Assembly (NCBI GenBank): GCA_020832405.1
Contig: JAFIET010000008.1
Location: forward strand, 1 to 64,000
Direction of reading: 5' to 3'
From: Balneolales bacterium
GTDB lineage: Bacteria > Bacteroidota > Rhodothermia > Balneolales > Cyclonatronaceae
DNA length: 64,000 bases
A program made the translations under genes and the position numbers. The notes under the pieces are model-generated. The model had not been told where the DNA came from. It was given only the letters and a program-made list of their open reading frames with translations, and searched no databases. Shown piece after piece: positions 36,331-44,453 of this stretch. How positions within the stretch are numbered: position 1 is the stretch's first letter; every line of letters begins with the position of its first letter.

Positions 36331-37572
36331 TCAACCGCGGCGGCTCAGCATTTTGAAATCCTCACCCGTAGGCTGCTGATACACGCGAAGACCAAATTCG
36401 GGAAGTATCGAAAGCAGATGATCAAAAATATCGGCCTGAATTGCTTCGTATTCTGCCCAGGCAGTGGTGTTGGTAAACACATAGATCTGCAGCGGCAGGC
36501 CATGCCCGGTTGGTTCAAGTTGCCTCACAAGCATCAGCAGGTCTTTTTTTGAGCGGGGATGCCGCTTAAGATACTCGATAACATACGCGCGGAAAGTTCC
36601 CAAATTTGTAAGCCAGCGCGCGTTGGTGAGCACAGAAGGATTATCGCCCAGGTGCTTTTCGTTGTAGGCCATAATTTCTTCCATCTTCCCTTCGATATAG
36701 CTGCCCAAAAGATGGGTCTTGCGCAGCTGCTGAATTTCTTTGTAGTTCAAAAAGCGAATGCTGGAAAGGTCAATGTGAAGGGAGCGCATGATGCGCCGGC
36801 CGCCGGCTTCGCTCATACCGCGCCAGTTTCTGAAGCTGTGGTCCAGAAATTTGTGTGTCGGAATTACCGTGAAGGTTTTGTCGAAGTTCTGCACCCTAAC
36901 GGTATTCAGAGAGATATCAACCACATCGCCGTCGGCACCGAAATTGGGCATTTCAATCCAGTCGCCAATGCGGATCAGATCGTTGTTGGTAAGCTGAACA
37001 CTTGCCACCAGCGAGAGCAGCGTATCCCGGAATACGAGCAATAAAATGGCCATAATGGCACCAATTCCGCTCAAAAAGTACCAGGGCGACTGATCCGACA
37101 GGCTGGCGATAATAAAAATAAGGGCAAATATATACACAATCAGCTTACCCAGCTGAATGTAGGATTTGATGGGCCGCTGATCTGCTTTGGGCATCATGCG
37201 GTAAATGGCATGCACCGAGCTGAGCAGGGCATCGATTACCCGGGCTGCAACCAAAATCATGAGAGATGCAGTGAGGCGGGTCACAAAGCCTTCAAAGGCC
37301 TCATTGAGGCCCGGCACAAAATCGATACCAAGGTACAGAAAGATGAGGGGTACCATCATCAGCGCCCGCTGCGGCAGCTTTGCCTTGATGATTTCAGCGT
37401 ACCATTCGCTGGCTGTATTTTCGTCCAGCTTGTGAAGCAGCCGGATAACCCACACCCGTATGATGATATGAACCGTTGTTGAAAGCGTAAGCAGTATGGT
37501 GAAGGCCGTAATCGTTTCACCTTCAACAGAAGTAAGCCAGCCATGAATGGCCTGGAGGATATCAGTAAGCAT
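36331..37572 (-). CDS. MscS-family mechanosensitive channel, YbdG-like
   Basis: 413 residues. Five N-terminal transmembrane segments precede the MscS pore helix and beta domain. GDWIEMPNFGADGDVVDISL, the FRNWRGMSEAGGRRIMRSLH segment and the C-terminal AWAEYEAIQADIFDHLLSIL closely resemble E. coli YbdG (MscM), as does the total length (415 in E. coli). The channel opens under membrane tension and lets solutes out on hypo-osmotic shock. It is convergent with the desaturase gene and ends 30 bases from it. It lies 9 bases after the GT4 gene start end in the same direction, so it may be transcribed separately or with GT4. Confidence 0.93.
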   Translation of the reverse strand: MLTDILQAIHGWLTSVEGETITAFTILLTLSTTVHIIIRVWVIRLLHKLDENTASEWYAEIIKAKLPQRALMMVPLIFLYLGIDFVPGLNEAFEGFVTRLTASLMILVAARVIDALLSSVHAIYRMMPKADQRPIKSYIQLGKLIVYIFALIFIIASLSDQSPWYFLSGIGAIMAILLLVFRDTLLSLVASVQLTNNDLIRIGDWIEMPNFGADGDVVDISLNTVRVQNFDKTFTVIPTHKFLDHSFRNWRGMSEAGGRRIMRSLHIDLSSIRFLNYKEIQQLRKTHLLGSYIEGKMEEIMAYNEKHLGDNPSVLTNARWLTNLGTFRAYVIEYLKRHPRSKKDLLMLVRQLEPTGHGLPLQIYVFTNTTAWAEYEAIQADIFDHLLSILPEFGLRVYQQPTGEDFKMLSRRG

Positions 37573-37581
37573 GTCGTTTGT

Positions 37582-38790
37582 TTAGAAGATGGTCTCGTCT
37601 GCCTGTTTGAGCAGTTCGAGAATCTGAAAGGCTGTAGTGTCCCAGTTTAACTTTTCGGTTACGCGCCTGCGCCCGTTCTTACCTAATGCGATGCGGGTTT
37701 CGGGTGCAGTTATCATCCGCTCAATGGCTGCTGCCAGGGCAGCGGGGTCCTGCTCAGGCACAATCAGCCCGGTATGGCCGTCTTCAACGGCATCGGGTAC
37801 ACCGCCGGAATTACTGCCGATTACCGCAAGCCCGCAGGCACCGGCCTCAAGATACACAATGCCAAAGCCTTCCACATCAGGCAGAATGGTTTTAGGCACC
37901 ATCACAAAAAGATCGCAGGCACTGTACAGTTCGGGCAATTCATCAAACGGAACGGTTCCGGCAAACTGTACCACATCACCCAGACCGGCATCCCGGCTGT
38001 GCCGCTCCAGCTCCTCCCGTGACTCCCCCTTGCCTACCACCACATACCGCAGCTGCGGGTATTTCGGATACAACTGCTTCAGGGCATCGATTGTGGTATC
38101 TATGCCTTTTCGGGGCACAATACGGGTGGTGGTGATGAGCACAAAATCGTTATGAGAAAGCCCGTAGCGTATTCTGGTCTGCATCCGGTTTTCTGCATCT
38201 TCTGAAGGCCTGAAGTGCGAAGGATCGGCTCCGTTCGGCATAATCTGCCGCAGCTCCGCAGGGACCCTGTACTGATCCAGAATTCCGTCGGTATAGCGGC
38301 TCACAGGCAGCCACAGATCCGGCAGCCGCAAATATTCGGCCCTCACGCGCCTGAACCAGCCCAGCAACGGCTGCGGAACGCCCGGCTCACGAAACAGCTC
38401 CCGTGCGTGCGCCGCGCAAACAATACGCCCCATATACCCCAATTTCCTGGCTTTTTTAGACGCAGCGAGGGTCGTCCACTGGGTGTGAAAAATGATATCC
38501 GGATTAACCGTTTCAAGCAGCCAGGCCACATCCCGCTTCATCTTCCAGCCGAGCCAGGCACTCTGGCACTTAATACGAACCACCTCATAAGGCAGGGCAT
38601 CATCCACACGCTCACACCCCTTCTGATGCGGTGTAACCACAGTGAGCTTATCAAACTGCTTCACAAACCGAAGGCAAAGCTCTGTACTGTAGCTGTTAAT
38701 GCCGCCAAACTGAGGCGGAAAATCTTGTGTAATAAATAAAAGCCGGCTTTCAGAAAGCCGCTTTCTGCCTTTGGTTTTGCCGCCGTGCAT
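37582..38790 (-). CDS. Family 4 glycosyltransferase
   Basis: 402 residues. GT-B fold: the N-terminal acceptor domain has LLFITQDFPPQFGGINSYST, typical of PimB-like GT4 enzymes. The donor domain holds RIVPRKGIDTTIDALKQLYP and EGFGIVYLEAGACGLAVIGS, whose EGFG...E is the conserved EX7E motif. It transfers a sugar from a nucleotide sugar to a lipid, polysaccharide or small acceptor at the cytoplasmic face. The donor and acceptor cannot be named. The divergent gene at 39097 is also a glycosyltransferase, so both may serve the same envelope glycan. Confidence 0.9.
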   Translation of the reverse strand: MHGGKTKGRKRLSESRLLFITQDFPPQFGGINSYSTELCLRFVKQFDKLTVVTPHQKGCERVDDALPYEVVRIKCQSAWLGWKMKRDVAWLLETVNPDIIFHTQWTTLAASKKARKLGYMGRIVCAAHARELFREPGVPQPLLGWFRRVRAEYLRLPDLWLPVSRYTDGILDQYRVPAELRQIMPNGADPSHFRPSEDAENRMQTRIRYGLSHNDFVLITTTRIVPRKGIDTTIDALKQLYPKYPQLRYVVVGKGESREELERHSRDAGLGDVVQFAGTVPFDELPELYSACDLFVMVPKTILPDVEGFGIVYLEAGACGLAVIGSNSGGVPDAVEDGHTGLIVPEQDPAALAAAIERMITAPETRIALGKNGRRRVTEKLNWDTTAFQILELLKQADETIF

Positions 38791-39096
38791 ACATGCAGTT
38801 TATGGTCAACAGTTTGGATTTTCAGCTCCGGCCAAAGTTACGCATATTATCGCGGCTGCACCTTATGCTTTGTTACAAAGCCCTGTTTAATACCTTAATA
38901 TCCATTCGGGCTATTTTGGGGCTGGGTTTTGTTTCCTCATTGCATGCTTTTATTCACCCGCACCAAACCGCTGCGGCTGTCCATACCGGACGGGTAAAGC
39001 CAAAGGGTGCATGCAGTGCGGCACTTGCAGCCACACCTCAGCAAGCAATCACAGATTCACCCGTAAACCGCCTCACAAAAACACCCCAAACCATAC
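38791..39096. other. Divergent intergenic region between two glycosyltransferase genes
   Basis: 306 bases. A plus-strand open frame here (38793 onward) runs into the GT2 gene in another frame and looks non-coding. Promoters for both genes should lie here; none was assigned. Confidence 0.45.
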
Positions 39097-39864
39097 ATGT
39101 CTCACCTTCCGCTTGTAAGCTGTCTTATGGTAACAGCCAACCGCAAAGCGCTGGCTGCACGGTCGGTGCGCTGTTTTGAGCAGCAAACCTACCCCAACAG
39201 GGAGCTCGTTGTAATCGACGACGGTGAGGAAGACTACTCGGGGCTTTTCACCAACCTGCCGCCCTCCCAAATTCGCTACATCCGGGATGTGCCCAAAGCC
39301 CAGGTACTCGGGCGGCTGCGGAACACAGCCCTCAACGCCGCCCGCGGCGAATACCTCACCCAGTGGGACGACGACGACTGGTACCACCCCGACCGCATCC
39401 GAATACAAGCCGGGTACCTTCAGCAGGGCTACGATGCCTGCTGCCTCGGCCAAACCCTGATGCACCTCAGCGACCCGCAGTACCGAAACCTGCCCTACCT
39501 CGGCAGCCTGCCCCACGGCGTACCCGGCAGCATCATGCACCGGCGCGATTCCGCTATCCGCTACCCCGAATTCGAAAAAGCAGAAGACACTGTGTATCTC
39601 GATTCGTGGATGGAGCGGCGCTACGCCAAACTACCCGACGAATTTTCCTGCCTGTTCATCCGCTGCTTCCACGGCAGCAACACCTGGGAGCGCGAGCACT
39701 TCCTGCGGCGCGTACGCAACAGCTTCCCAAAAGCCGTTCGCTACTACTGGTACGCCTGGATTATCCGCGACCTCTCCAAACACCCGGCCTTCCGGCTCAC
39801 TTCCGGCTGCCGGGATGCCTTCGTACAATACCGCACCCTCTCAGAAGAACTTGGCCTCTTCTGA
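39097..39864 (+). CDS. Family 2 glycosyltransferase
   Basis: 255 residues. GT-A fold: N-terminal LVSCLMVTANRKALAARSVR, then LVVIDDG and the metal-binding DXD-type WDDDDWYHPDRI. No transmembrane segment is seen, so it is likely cytoplasmic or peripheral. The acceptor is unknown. Third codon positions are strongly C-rich compared with most neighbours. Its last 24 bases overlap the convergent rraA-like gene. Confidence 0.88.
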   Translation: MSHLPLVSCLMVTANRKALAARSVRCFEQQTYPNRELVVIDDGEEDYSGLFTNLPPSQIRYIRDVPKAQVLGRLRNTALNAARGEYLTQWDDDDWYHPDRIRIQAGYLQQGYDACCLGQTLMHLSDPQYRNLPYLGSLPHGVPGSIMHRRDSAIRYPEFEKAEDTVYLDSWMERRYAKLPDEFSCLFIRCFHGSNTWEREHFLRRVRNSFPKAVRYYWYAWIIRDLSKHPAFRLTSGCRDAFVQYRTLSEELGLF

Positions 39865-40359
39865 GCCGTACTCATGCAGCGGCTTATCAGTCAGCAAAAT
39901 GCCGTCTTCATCCGCATACAAAAACGCTCCCGGCCTGAAAGCAACGCCTGCAAAATCCAGCCTCTGCTGCCGGCTGCCCTCACCCCTCTTCACACTTTTA
40001 AACGGATGCGTACCCAAAGCACGCACCCCCACCTTCATGGCATTAATATCAGCCGAGTCGCGGATGCACCCGTAAATCACCACGCCCTCCCAGCCGTTTT
40101 CGAGTGCAAGTGCCGCAAGCTGATCGCCCATCAGCGCCACCCTTCGGGAGCCACCGCCATCAACCACAAGCACCTTCCCGCTACCCGGCTGTTCAAGCTC
40201 GCGCTTCACCAGCACATTATCCTCAAAAACCTTCACGGTAACCACTTCCCCGCAAAAGCGTGTTTTCAGCCCGAAACTCCGGAACACATCATCAGCAACC
40301 TGAACACCTTCCCGGTGCACATCACTGAGGTCAGCGGTCTTAAAATCAACAAAACGCAT
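39841..40359 (-). CDS. rraA: RraA-like protein (RNase E regulator / HMG aldolase family)
   Basis: 172 residues. It starts MRFVDFKTADLSDVHREGVQ and carries the family's glycine-rich site DGGGSRRVALMGDQLAALAL followed by GVVIYGCIRDSADI (conserved Arg and Asp that bind divalent metal in the aldolases). Members either inhibit RNase E or act as 4-hydroxy-4-methyl-2-oxoglutarate aldolase/oxaloacetate decarboxylase. The short form here resembles RraA proper. I chose ATG 40359 over an in-frame upstream Met because the family starts there. Its 3' end overlaps the convergent GT2 gene by 24 bases. Confidence 0.9.
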   Translation of the reverse strand: MRFVDFKTADLSDVHREGVQVADDVFRSFGLKTRFCGEVVTVKVFEDNVLVKRELEQPGSGKVLVVDGGGSRRVALMGDQLAALALENGWEGVVIYGCIRDSADINAMKVGVRALGTHPFKSVKRGEGSRQQRLDFAGVAFRPGAFLYADEDGILLTDKPLHEYGSEEAKFF

Positions 40360-40449
40360 AGCAGCTAAATTAAAAGTTAAAAAAAGAATCATGGCAGGGC
40401 GCACATCACCCTGCACCACAAAAATAGCAAAGCCACAGCTGCCCTGAAA

Positions 40450-40680
40450 TTATTCATCGCTGTCCCGGCACTTTTTGGGGGTATCGGGGGATGTGCTCAC
40501 GGGTAGCTCAAAAGGCCGTACACCTGCCGCAGCGCCGTAGCTGCACAGCGCTTCGTTGGGGGCTGCTGTGCTCCGCATGAAGCTACCGGCGGAAGAATAT
40601 CCGCCTCCGAAGCCTAAACATACAGCCTTGTTTCGGAAACGGGAAGCCGCTGCACGTCGTCGGTGCACCCTTCTTTTTTA
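40450..40680. ncRNA. Candidate structured RNA or structured repeat, unassigned
   Basis: A GC-rich block unlike the flanking AT-rich spacer. Nested pairing: GGTAGCT (40502-40508) with AGCTACC (40581-40587), enclosing GCACAGC (40543-40549) with GCTGTGC (40565-40571). Adjacent hairpins follow: GGCGGA (40588-40593) with TCCGCC (40600-40605), and TGCAC (40651-40655) with GTGCA (40663-40667). I tested it by eye against tmRNA, SRP RNA, RNase P RNA and 6S RNA landmarks and found none. The strand is unknown. Confidence 0.3.
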
Positions 40681-40731
40681 AGATTGGCCGGCTGAATCAG
40701 GCTTTAAACAGTTTAAACCCAACTTGTGCTG

Positions 40732-40764
40732 TTTGTCAAAAAACGGCTATTCTGGCTATATTTC
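40732..40764 (+). promoter_or_regulatory. Bacteroidota-type promoter for lat
   Basis: TTTG at 40732-40735, 21-base spacer, TATATTTC at 40757-40764 (TAnnTTT match). It sits about 56 bases ahead of the ATG at 40821. Confidence 0.55.
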
Positions 40765-40820
40765 GGCATATTTAATGCCTGTGAGCATATCTCAAAAACA
40801 CTTTAATAATCCTACTGCGC

Positions 40821-42200
40821 ATGACTGTTAAGCAATCTATTGATGCCGCTCAGGTTCACGACGTTTTAGGCCGCCGCATACTGGCTGACGGCTTTGACAT
40901 GGTTCTTGATCTCGAAAACAGCAAAGGTCCATATCTGTACTGCTCAAAATATGAGCGCAACTACCTGGATTTTTTCACCTTTTTTGCATCCAACCCGCTC
41001 GGGATGAATCACCCGATGATGAGTGATCCCGACTTTCTGAACAAAATCACCCGTGTTGCGGTCAACAACCCGTCGAACTCTGATGTGTACACCCGCGAAA
41101 TGGCTGAGTTTGTAGATACCTTCGATCGTGTGGGTATTCCTTCATACCTTCCGCATGCGTTTTTCGTTGCCGGCGGCGCTCTCGCTGTAGAGAACGCCCT
41201 GAAAGTAGCCTTCGACTGGAAGGTTCAGAAAAACCATCAGAAAGGCTACCGCCACGAAAAAGGGCACAAAATACTGCACTTCGAACAGGCTTTTCACGGG
41301 CGTACCGGCTACACCATGTCGCTGACAAACACCGAGCCTAACAAAGTTGCGCGCTTCCCGAAATTCGACTGGCCACGCATCCACAATCCGAAAATGATTT
41401 TCCCGATCACTGAGGAAAACACCATGAAAGTGGCAGAAGCTGAAAAGATGGCTCTTGCACAAGCCGAGCGCTGGTTCGAAATTCACAAAGATGACATCGC
41501 GGCTATCATTCTGGAGCCCATTCAGGGAGAAGGCGGCGACAATCAGTTCCGCCCGGAATTCCATCAGGCGCTGCGCGACCTGGCTGACCGCCACGAAGCC
41601 CTGCTAATCTACGACGAAGTGCAGACCGGCGTTGGCCTCACCGGCAAATTCTGGTGCCACGAACACTACGTGAAGCCCGATATCATCGCCTTCGGCAAGA
41701 AAGCACAGGTTTGCGGCATTCTCGCCGGCGAGCGGGTTGATGAAGTGAAGACCAATGTGTTCAAAGTATCTTCCCGCATCAACTCCACCTGGGGCGGAAA
41801 CCTGGTCGATATGGTGCGTTTCCAACGCTACCTCGAAGTTATTGAAGCCGAAAACCTGGTAGATAACGCAGCCAAAGTTGGCGCCTATCTGCTCGAAAAA
41901 CTGCACGCATTCACCGCCGAGCACACCTATGTAACCAACGCCCGCGGTAAAGGTCTCATGTGTGCCTTCGACTTCCCCGATCATCACTCCCGCGCGGCCT
42001 TCACCAGTGAATGCCACAAAAACGGCCTGCTGATCCTGCAATGCGGCACACACTCCGTACGCTTCCGCCCGCCGCTCACGGTCACAACCGCCCACATTGA
42101 TGAGGGCATGGAAATCATCACCCGCTCATACAAAGAAGCCGTATCACGCTGCCCGGTCGTTCATATGCGCAACGTGAAAGCCGGTAACGGCAAAGCCTGA
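40821..42200 (+). CDS. lat: L-lysine 6-transaminase
   Basis: 459 residues, a class III PLP aminotransferase moving the epsilon-amino group of lysine to 2-oxoglutarate to give 2-aminoadipate 6-semialdehyde, which cyclises to piperideine-6-carboxylate. Recognisable LAT segments: FFTFFASNPLGMNHPMM, FFVAGGALAVENALKVAFDW, AFHGRTGYTMSLTNTEP and IILEPIQGEGGDNQFRPEFH. The PLP lysine is in AFGKKAQVCG (Lys293 or Lys294). The length matches the M. tuberculosis enzyme. No piperideine dehydrogenase or lysine-catabolism gene is adjacent. It is monocistronic, with its own promoter and terminator. The role could be lysine breakdown or synthesis of an adipate-derived solute. Confidence 0.94.
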   Translation: MTVKQSIDAAQVHDVLGRRILADGFDMVLDLENSKGPYLYCSKYERNYLDFFTFFASNPLGMNHPMMSDPDFLNKITRVAVNNPSNSDVYTREMAEFVDTFDRVGIPSYLPHAFFVAGGALAVENALKVAFDWKVQKNHQKGYRHEKGHKILHFEQAFHGRTGYTMSLTNTEPNKVARFPKFDWPRIHNPKMIFPITEENTMKVAEAEKMALAQAERWFEIHKDDIAAIILEPIQGEGGDNQFRPEFHQALRDLADRHEALLIYDEVQTGVGLTGKFWCHEHYVKPDIIAFGKKAQVCGILAGERVDEVKTNVFKVSSRINSTWGGNLVDMVRFQRYLEVIEAENLVDNAAKVGAYLLEKLHAFTAEHTYVTNARGKGLMCAFDFPDHHSRAAFTSECHKNGLLILQCGTHSVRFRPPLTVTTAHIDEGMEIITRSYKEAVSRCPVVHMRNVKAGNGKA

Positions 42201-42254
42201 TTTTCTCATGAGCGGAGGGTTATCACTCCTCGTTGTACCGGGAAATACCCGAAC

Positions 42255-42287
42255 AAAAAAAACCGGTCATTCGACCGGTTTTTTTGT
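42255..42287 (+). terminator. Rho-independent terminator after lat
   Basis: Stem AAAAAACCGGTC / GACCGGTTTTTTT with a 4-base loop, then more Ts. It can also end the convergent SDR gene. Confidence 0.92.
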
Positions 42288-42358
42288 TTTAAGAGGTGTA
42301 GCTTTTTTTTCGACGCTTTGCGCGTGCTCTCTTGAATAATTTCTGTAACGGAACACCA

Positions 42359-43078
42359 TCACACCATCTGATGACTATCCGGCTGAATCACAATTTCGTT
42401 GAGTACTGAACTTCCCGGCTGCGAGCAGGCGTAATAAACTGCCTTGGCTACTTCACCGGCGGAAAGCATTTTATCGCGCTGTACGCGCATATCGATGAGG
42501 TCGCTATCCCAGAAACCGGTATCGATCCCGCCCAGATACATCAGGGTAAATCTTACGTTAGAACGGCGGTGTTCATCAACCAGAGCTTTGGTCATACCGG
42601 TTACGGCAAACTTGCTGGCCGAGTACACAGAGGAGCCCTTCATCACCGCTTTACCCAGAATACCGGGGAACATCACTACCTTACCGCTTTTGGCCGTTGC
42701 CATGTGCCTGAGCACCGACTGAGTTACAAGGAAGGTGCCGTACACATTCACATCGAATACTTCTTTGGCCTTGCGCGGATCAACATCAAGCAGCGGCTGT
42801 ATGATGCCCATGCCGAAGGCATTGATGAGAATATCAATTTTGCCAAATTCTTTGATTACGTCATCAGTCATCTTAAAAACGGAGGTTGAATCGGTTACAT
42901 CCACGTCGGTTACGTAGGCATCTCCCCCGCCGTTATTGATTTCAAGGGCAACTTCTTCAGCTTTGGTTCGGTTGCGTGCCGCAAGAATAATCTTTGCTCC
43001 GGCCTTGGCAAACAGTTTAGCAGTTGAAGCGCCAACACCGCCGGATCCGCCCACAATCAATACTATCAGGTCTTTCAT
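42359..43078 (-). CDS. Short-chain dehydrogenase/reductase family protein with a missing catalytic Ser
   Basis: 239 residues, Rossmann fold. The NAD(P)-binding GGSGGVGAS is at 10-18, the catalytic Tyr152 and Lys156 are in VYSASKFA, and Asn111 is in FDVNVYG. The Ser usually found 13 residues before the Tyr is replaced: residues 136-140 read MFPGI (Gly at 139). The DAYVTDVDVTD segment fits an adenine-binding pocket. With the Ser missing, activity may be reduced or use another residue. It lies alone and is convergent with lat. Substrate unknown. Confidence 0.88.
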   Translation of the reverse strand: MKDLIVLIVGGSGGVGASTAKLFAKAGAKIILAARNRTKAEEVALEINNGGGDAYVTDVDVTDSTSVFKMTDDVIKEFGKIDILINAFGMGIIQPLLDVDPRKAKEVFDVNVYGTFLVTQSVLRHMATAKSGKVVMFPGILGKAVMKGSSVYSASKFAVTGMTKALVDEHRRSNVRFTLMYLGGIDTGFWDSDLIDMRVQRDKMLSAGEVAKAVYYACSQPGSSVLNEIVIQPDSHQMV

Positions 43079-43236
43079 AAAAAGGATTTATTTGTGATGT
43101 TTAGTTCTGCCGGCATAACAGAAGCGACCTCTCAAATGTTCCGACCAAACACAGATTGACAGGTTGCAGACCTGCTTTAAGAGCTGCAAATCAGCTTCCT
43201 GTGAACGGGCAGAGTCATTCCGCCGGTTACACGATC

Positions 43237-43491
43237 ATGAAAAACACAATTGAATTTACCGAAGGCGACATTTCCCGCATCATTGAAATGGCCTGGGAAG
43301 ACCGCACCCCGTTTGAAGCCATTGAGTTTCAGTTCGGGCTCAAAGAAAATGAAGTCCGGGCCCTCATGCGCAGCCACATGAAGCCGTCGAGTTTCAAAAT
43401 GTGGCGAAAGCGGGTAGGCGGCCGCAGCACCAAACACCGTAAACTAAGGCCTGAAAGCGTAAACCGGTTTAAAGCACCAGGCCAAAAGTAG
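43237..43491 (+). CDS. Small DUF2805/TIGR03643-like protein
   Basis: 84 residues. It starts MKNTIEFTEGDISRIIEMAW and contains EDRTPFEAIEFQFGL, KENEVRALMR and SSFKMWRKRVGGRSTKH, the recognisable pattern of the DUF2805 (TIGR03643) family of short basic proteins found across Bacteroidota and Proteobacteria, function unknown. The helix-turn-helix-like first half and basic tail suggest nucleic acid binding, as an inference. An upstream in-frame Met (43156) was rejected because the family begins at 43237. Confidence 0.85.
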   Translation: MKNTIEFTEGDISRIIEMAWEDRTPFEAIEFQFGLKENEVRALMRSHMKPSSFKMWRKRVGGRSTKHRKLRPESVNRFKAPGQK

Positions 43492-43552
43492 GCCGAACAC
43501 AACATCTCCTCAGGTCTTTTTTGGCCCTGCCGCGTTATTCGAAATTATCTAA

Positions 43553-43600
43553 AACAAAGCCGCCCGACCCGCAACAGTGTGCTGGCCGGGCGGCTTTGTT
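43553..43600. terminator. Terminator between convergent genes
   Basis: Perfect 14-bp stem AACAAAGCCGCCCG / CGGGCGGCTTTGTT with a T-rich tail on both sides. Confidence 0.9.
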
Positions 43601-43659
43601 TTATTTTCGGGTGATGTTTTTCCGGCCGTGATTCAGATTTTTGGCCTGATCAACCATTT

Positions 43660-44274
43660 TCACTCATGTCCCCAGGGTGCTGGCGGGGCGTCAACAGCTT
43701 GAGTGAGGTCGAAATCAACTCTCCATGACCATTCACCGCCTCGGTGTGTGCCGTACACATAGCGCACACCCGGCTCAATTATGATGCGCCACCCGCGGTA
43801 AATACCGGTTTCTTCGGTACGCTCATGAGAGATAAACTCCATCTGATTCGGATCGGCAGCACCGTGTGTTGGGCCGCCGTACATGGTAAATGAATCATCG
43901 CTGCCGTCGGGCTTGCGGTGATCGTGCCGCAGGTCGATGCCTTCTTCCGTGCGGGTGAAGATCCAGGTGCGGGAGCGGTCCCATTCGCCGTCGAGCTTCT
44001 CAATATGAAACGGTACGCGAATTACATCTTCCTCGCACTCCCTGAAATGCACCAGAAGCCGCTCGCGGCCGTCCAGCATGGTATCACCTTCGGGTTCAAG
44101 GGTAAGACTCCCGGCATAGGCGTTTCCGCACTCAGCCCGCAGGTTATCCATAAACAAATCGTAGGCTGAAACAACTTCGGCTTCGGCCGGCTCTGATTCA
44201 GAACCGCAGGCAGTTAGCAGAGCTGTTGCAAGCAGAGCAGCAGCGATAAGGCTGGAAAAAGATAGTTTGAACAT
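43660..44274 (-). CDS. Predicted lipoprotein of unknown function
   Basis: 204 residues. Type II signal (MFKLSFSSLIAAALLATALL, lipobox LTAC, Cys23) followed by an acidic linker (GSESEPAEAEVV). The mature domain contains CGNAYAGSLT and LLVHFRECEEDVIRVPFHIE (two further Cys that could form a disulfide), then FTMYGGPTHGAADPNQMEFI and VYGTHRGGEWSWRVDFDLTQ. I do not recognise a named family. ATG 44274 starts the signal; an upstream Met at 44316 was rejected. Confidence 0.78.
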   Translation of the reverse strand: MFKLSFSSLIAAALLATALLTACGSESEPAEAEVVSAYDLFMDNLRAECGNAYAGSLTLEPEGDTMLDGRERLLVHFRECEEDVIRVPFHIEKLDGEWDRSRTWIFTRTEEGIDLRHDHRKPDGSDDSFTMYGGPTHGAADPNQMEFISHERTEETGIYRGWRIIIEPGVRYVYGTHRGGEWSWRVDFDLTQAVDAPPAPWGHE

Positions 44275-44381
44275 TTTTATATAAATTGGTGAAATGATTT
44301 GGGTTAGTATCCGCAAGTGTTACTTATCTAAGAAGTTTATAATAAGGGAATCAAAACCAAAATTCAGAGGATTTTCCCAAT

Positions 44382-44420
44382 CAAAAAAACGGCCTGACTT
44401 ACTTGCGTAAATCAGGCCGT
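44382..44420 (-). terminator. Rho-independent terminator after ftsH
   Basis: 9-bp stem ACGGCCTGA / TCAGGCCGT, 14-base loop, followed on the minus strand by a run of seven Ts. Confidence 0.88.
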
Positions 44421-44453
44421 GTGTTTCAATTTGGTAGTAAACAGCTGCCGGTT

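Larger units (their letters stand above)
40360..40820. other. 461-base region between rraA and lat, no protein gene
   Basis: It contains a GC-rich block with nested stems (40450-40680), described separately, and the lat promoter (40732-40764). The 72-codon minus-strand ORF in the block has no family signature and low-quality composition. Confidence 0.55.

Noticed and set aside
38793-39179. 128-codon ORF in the GT4/GT2 intergenic region
   Set aside because: It runs into the GT2 gene in a different frame and shows no family signature. Its N-terminal hydrophobic stretch is weak.
40450-40668. 72-codon minus-strand ORF
   Set aside because: It overlaps the structured GC-rich block and has no protein signature; the stems explain the sequence better.
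40450-40680. tmRNA, SRP RNA, RNase P RNA or 6S RNA
   Set aside because: Key conserved segments of those RNAs are absent, so I left the block unassigned.
43156-43236. Upstream in-frame start of the DUF2805-like gene
   Set aside because: The family N-terminus begins at 43237, and the extra 27 residues look like spacer translation.
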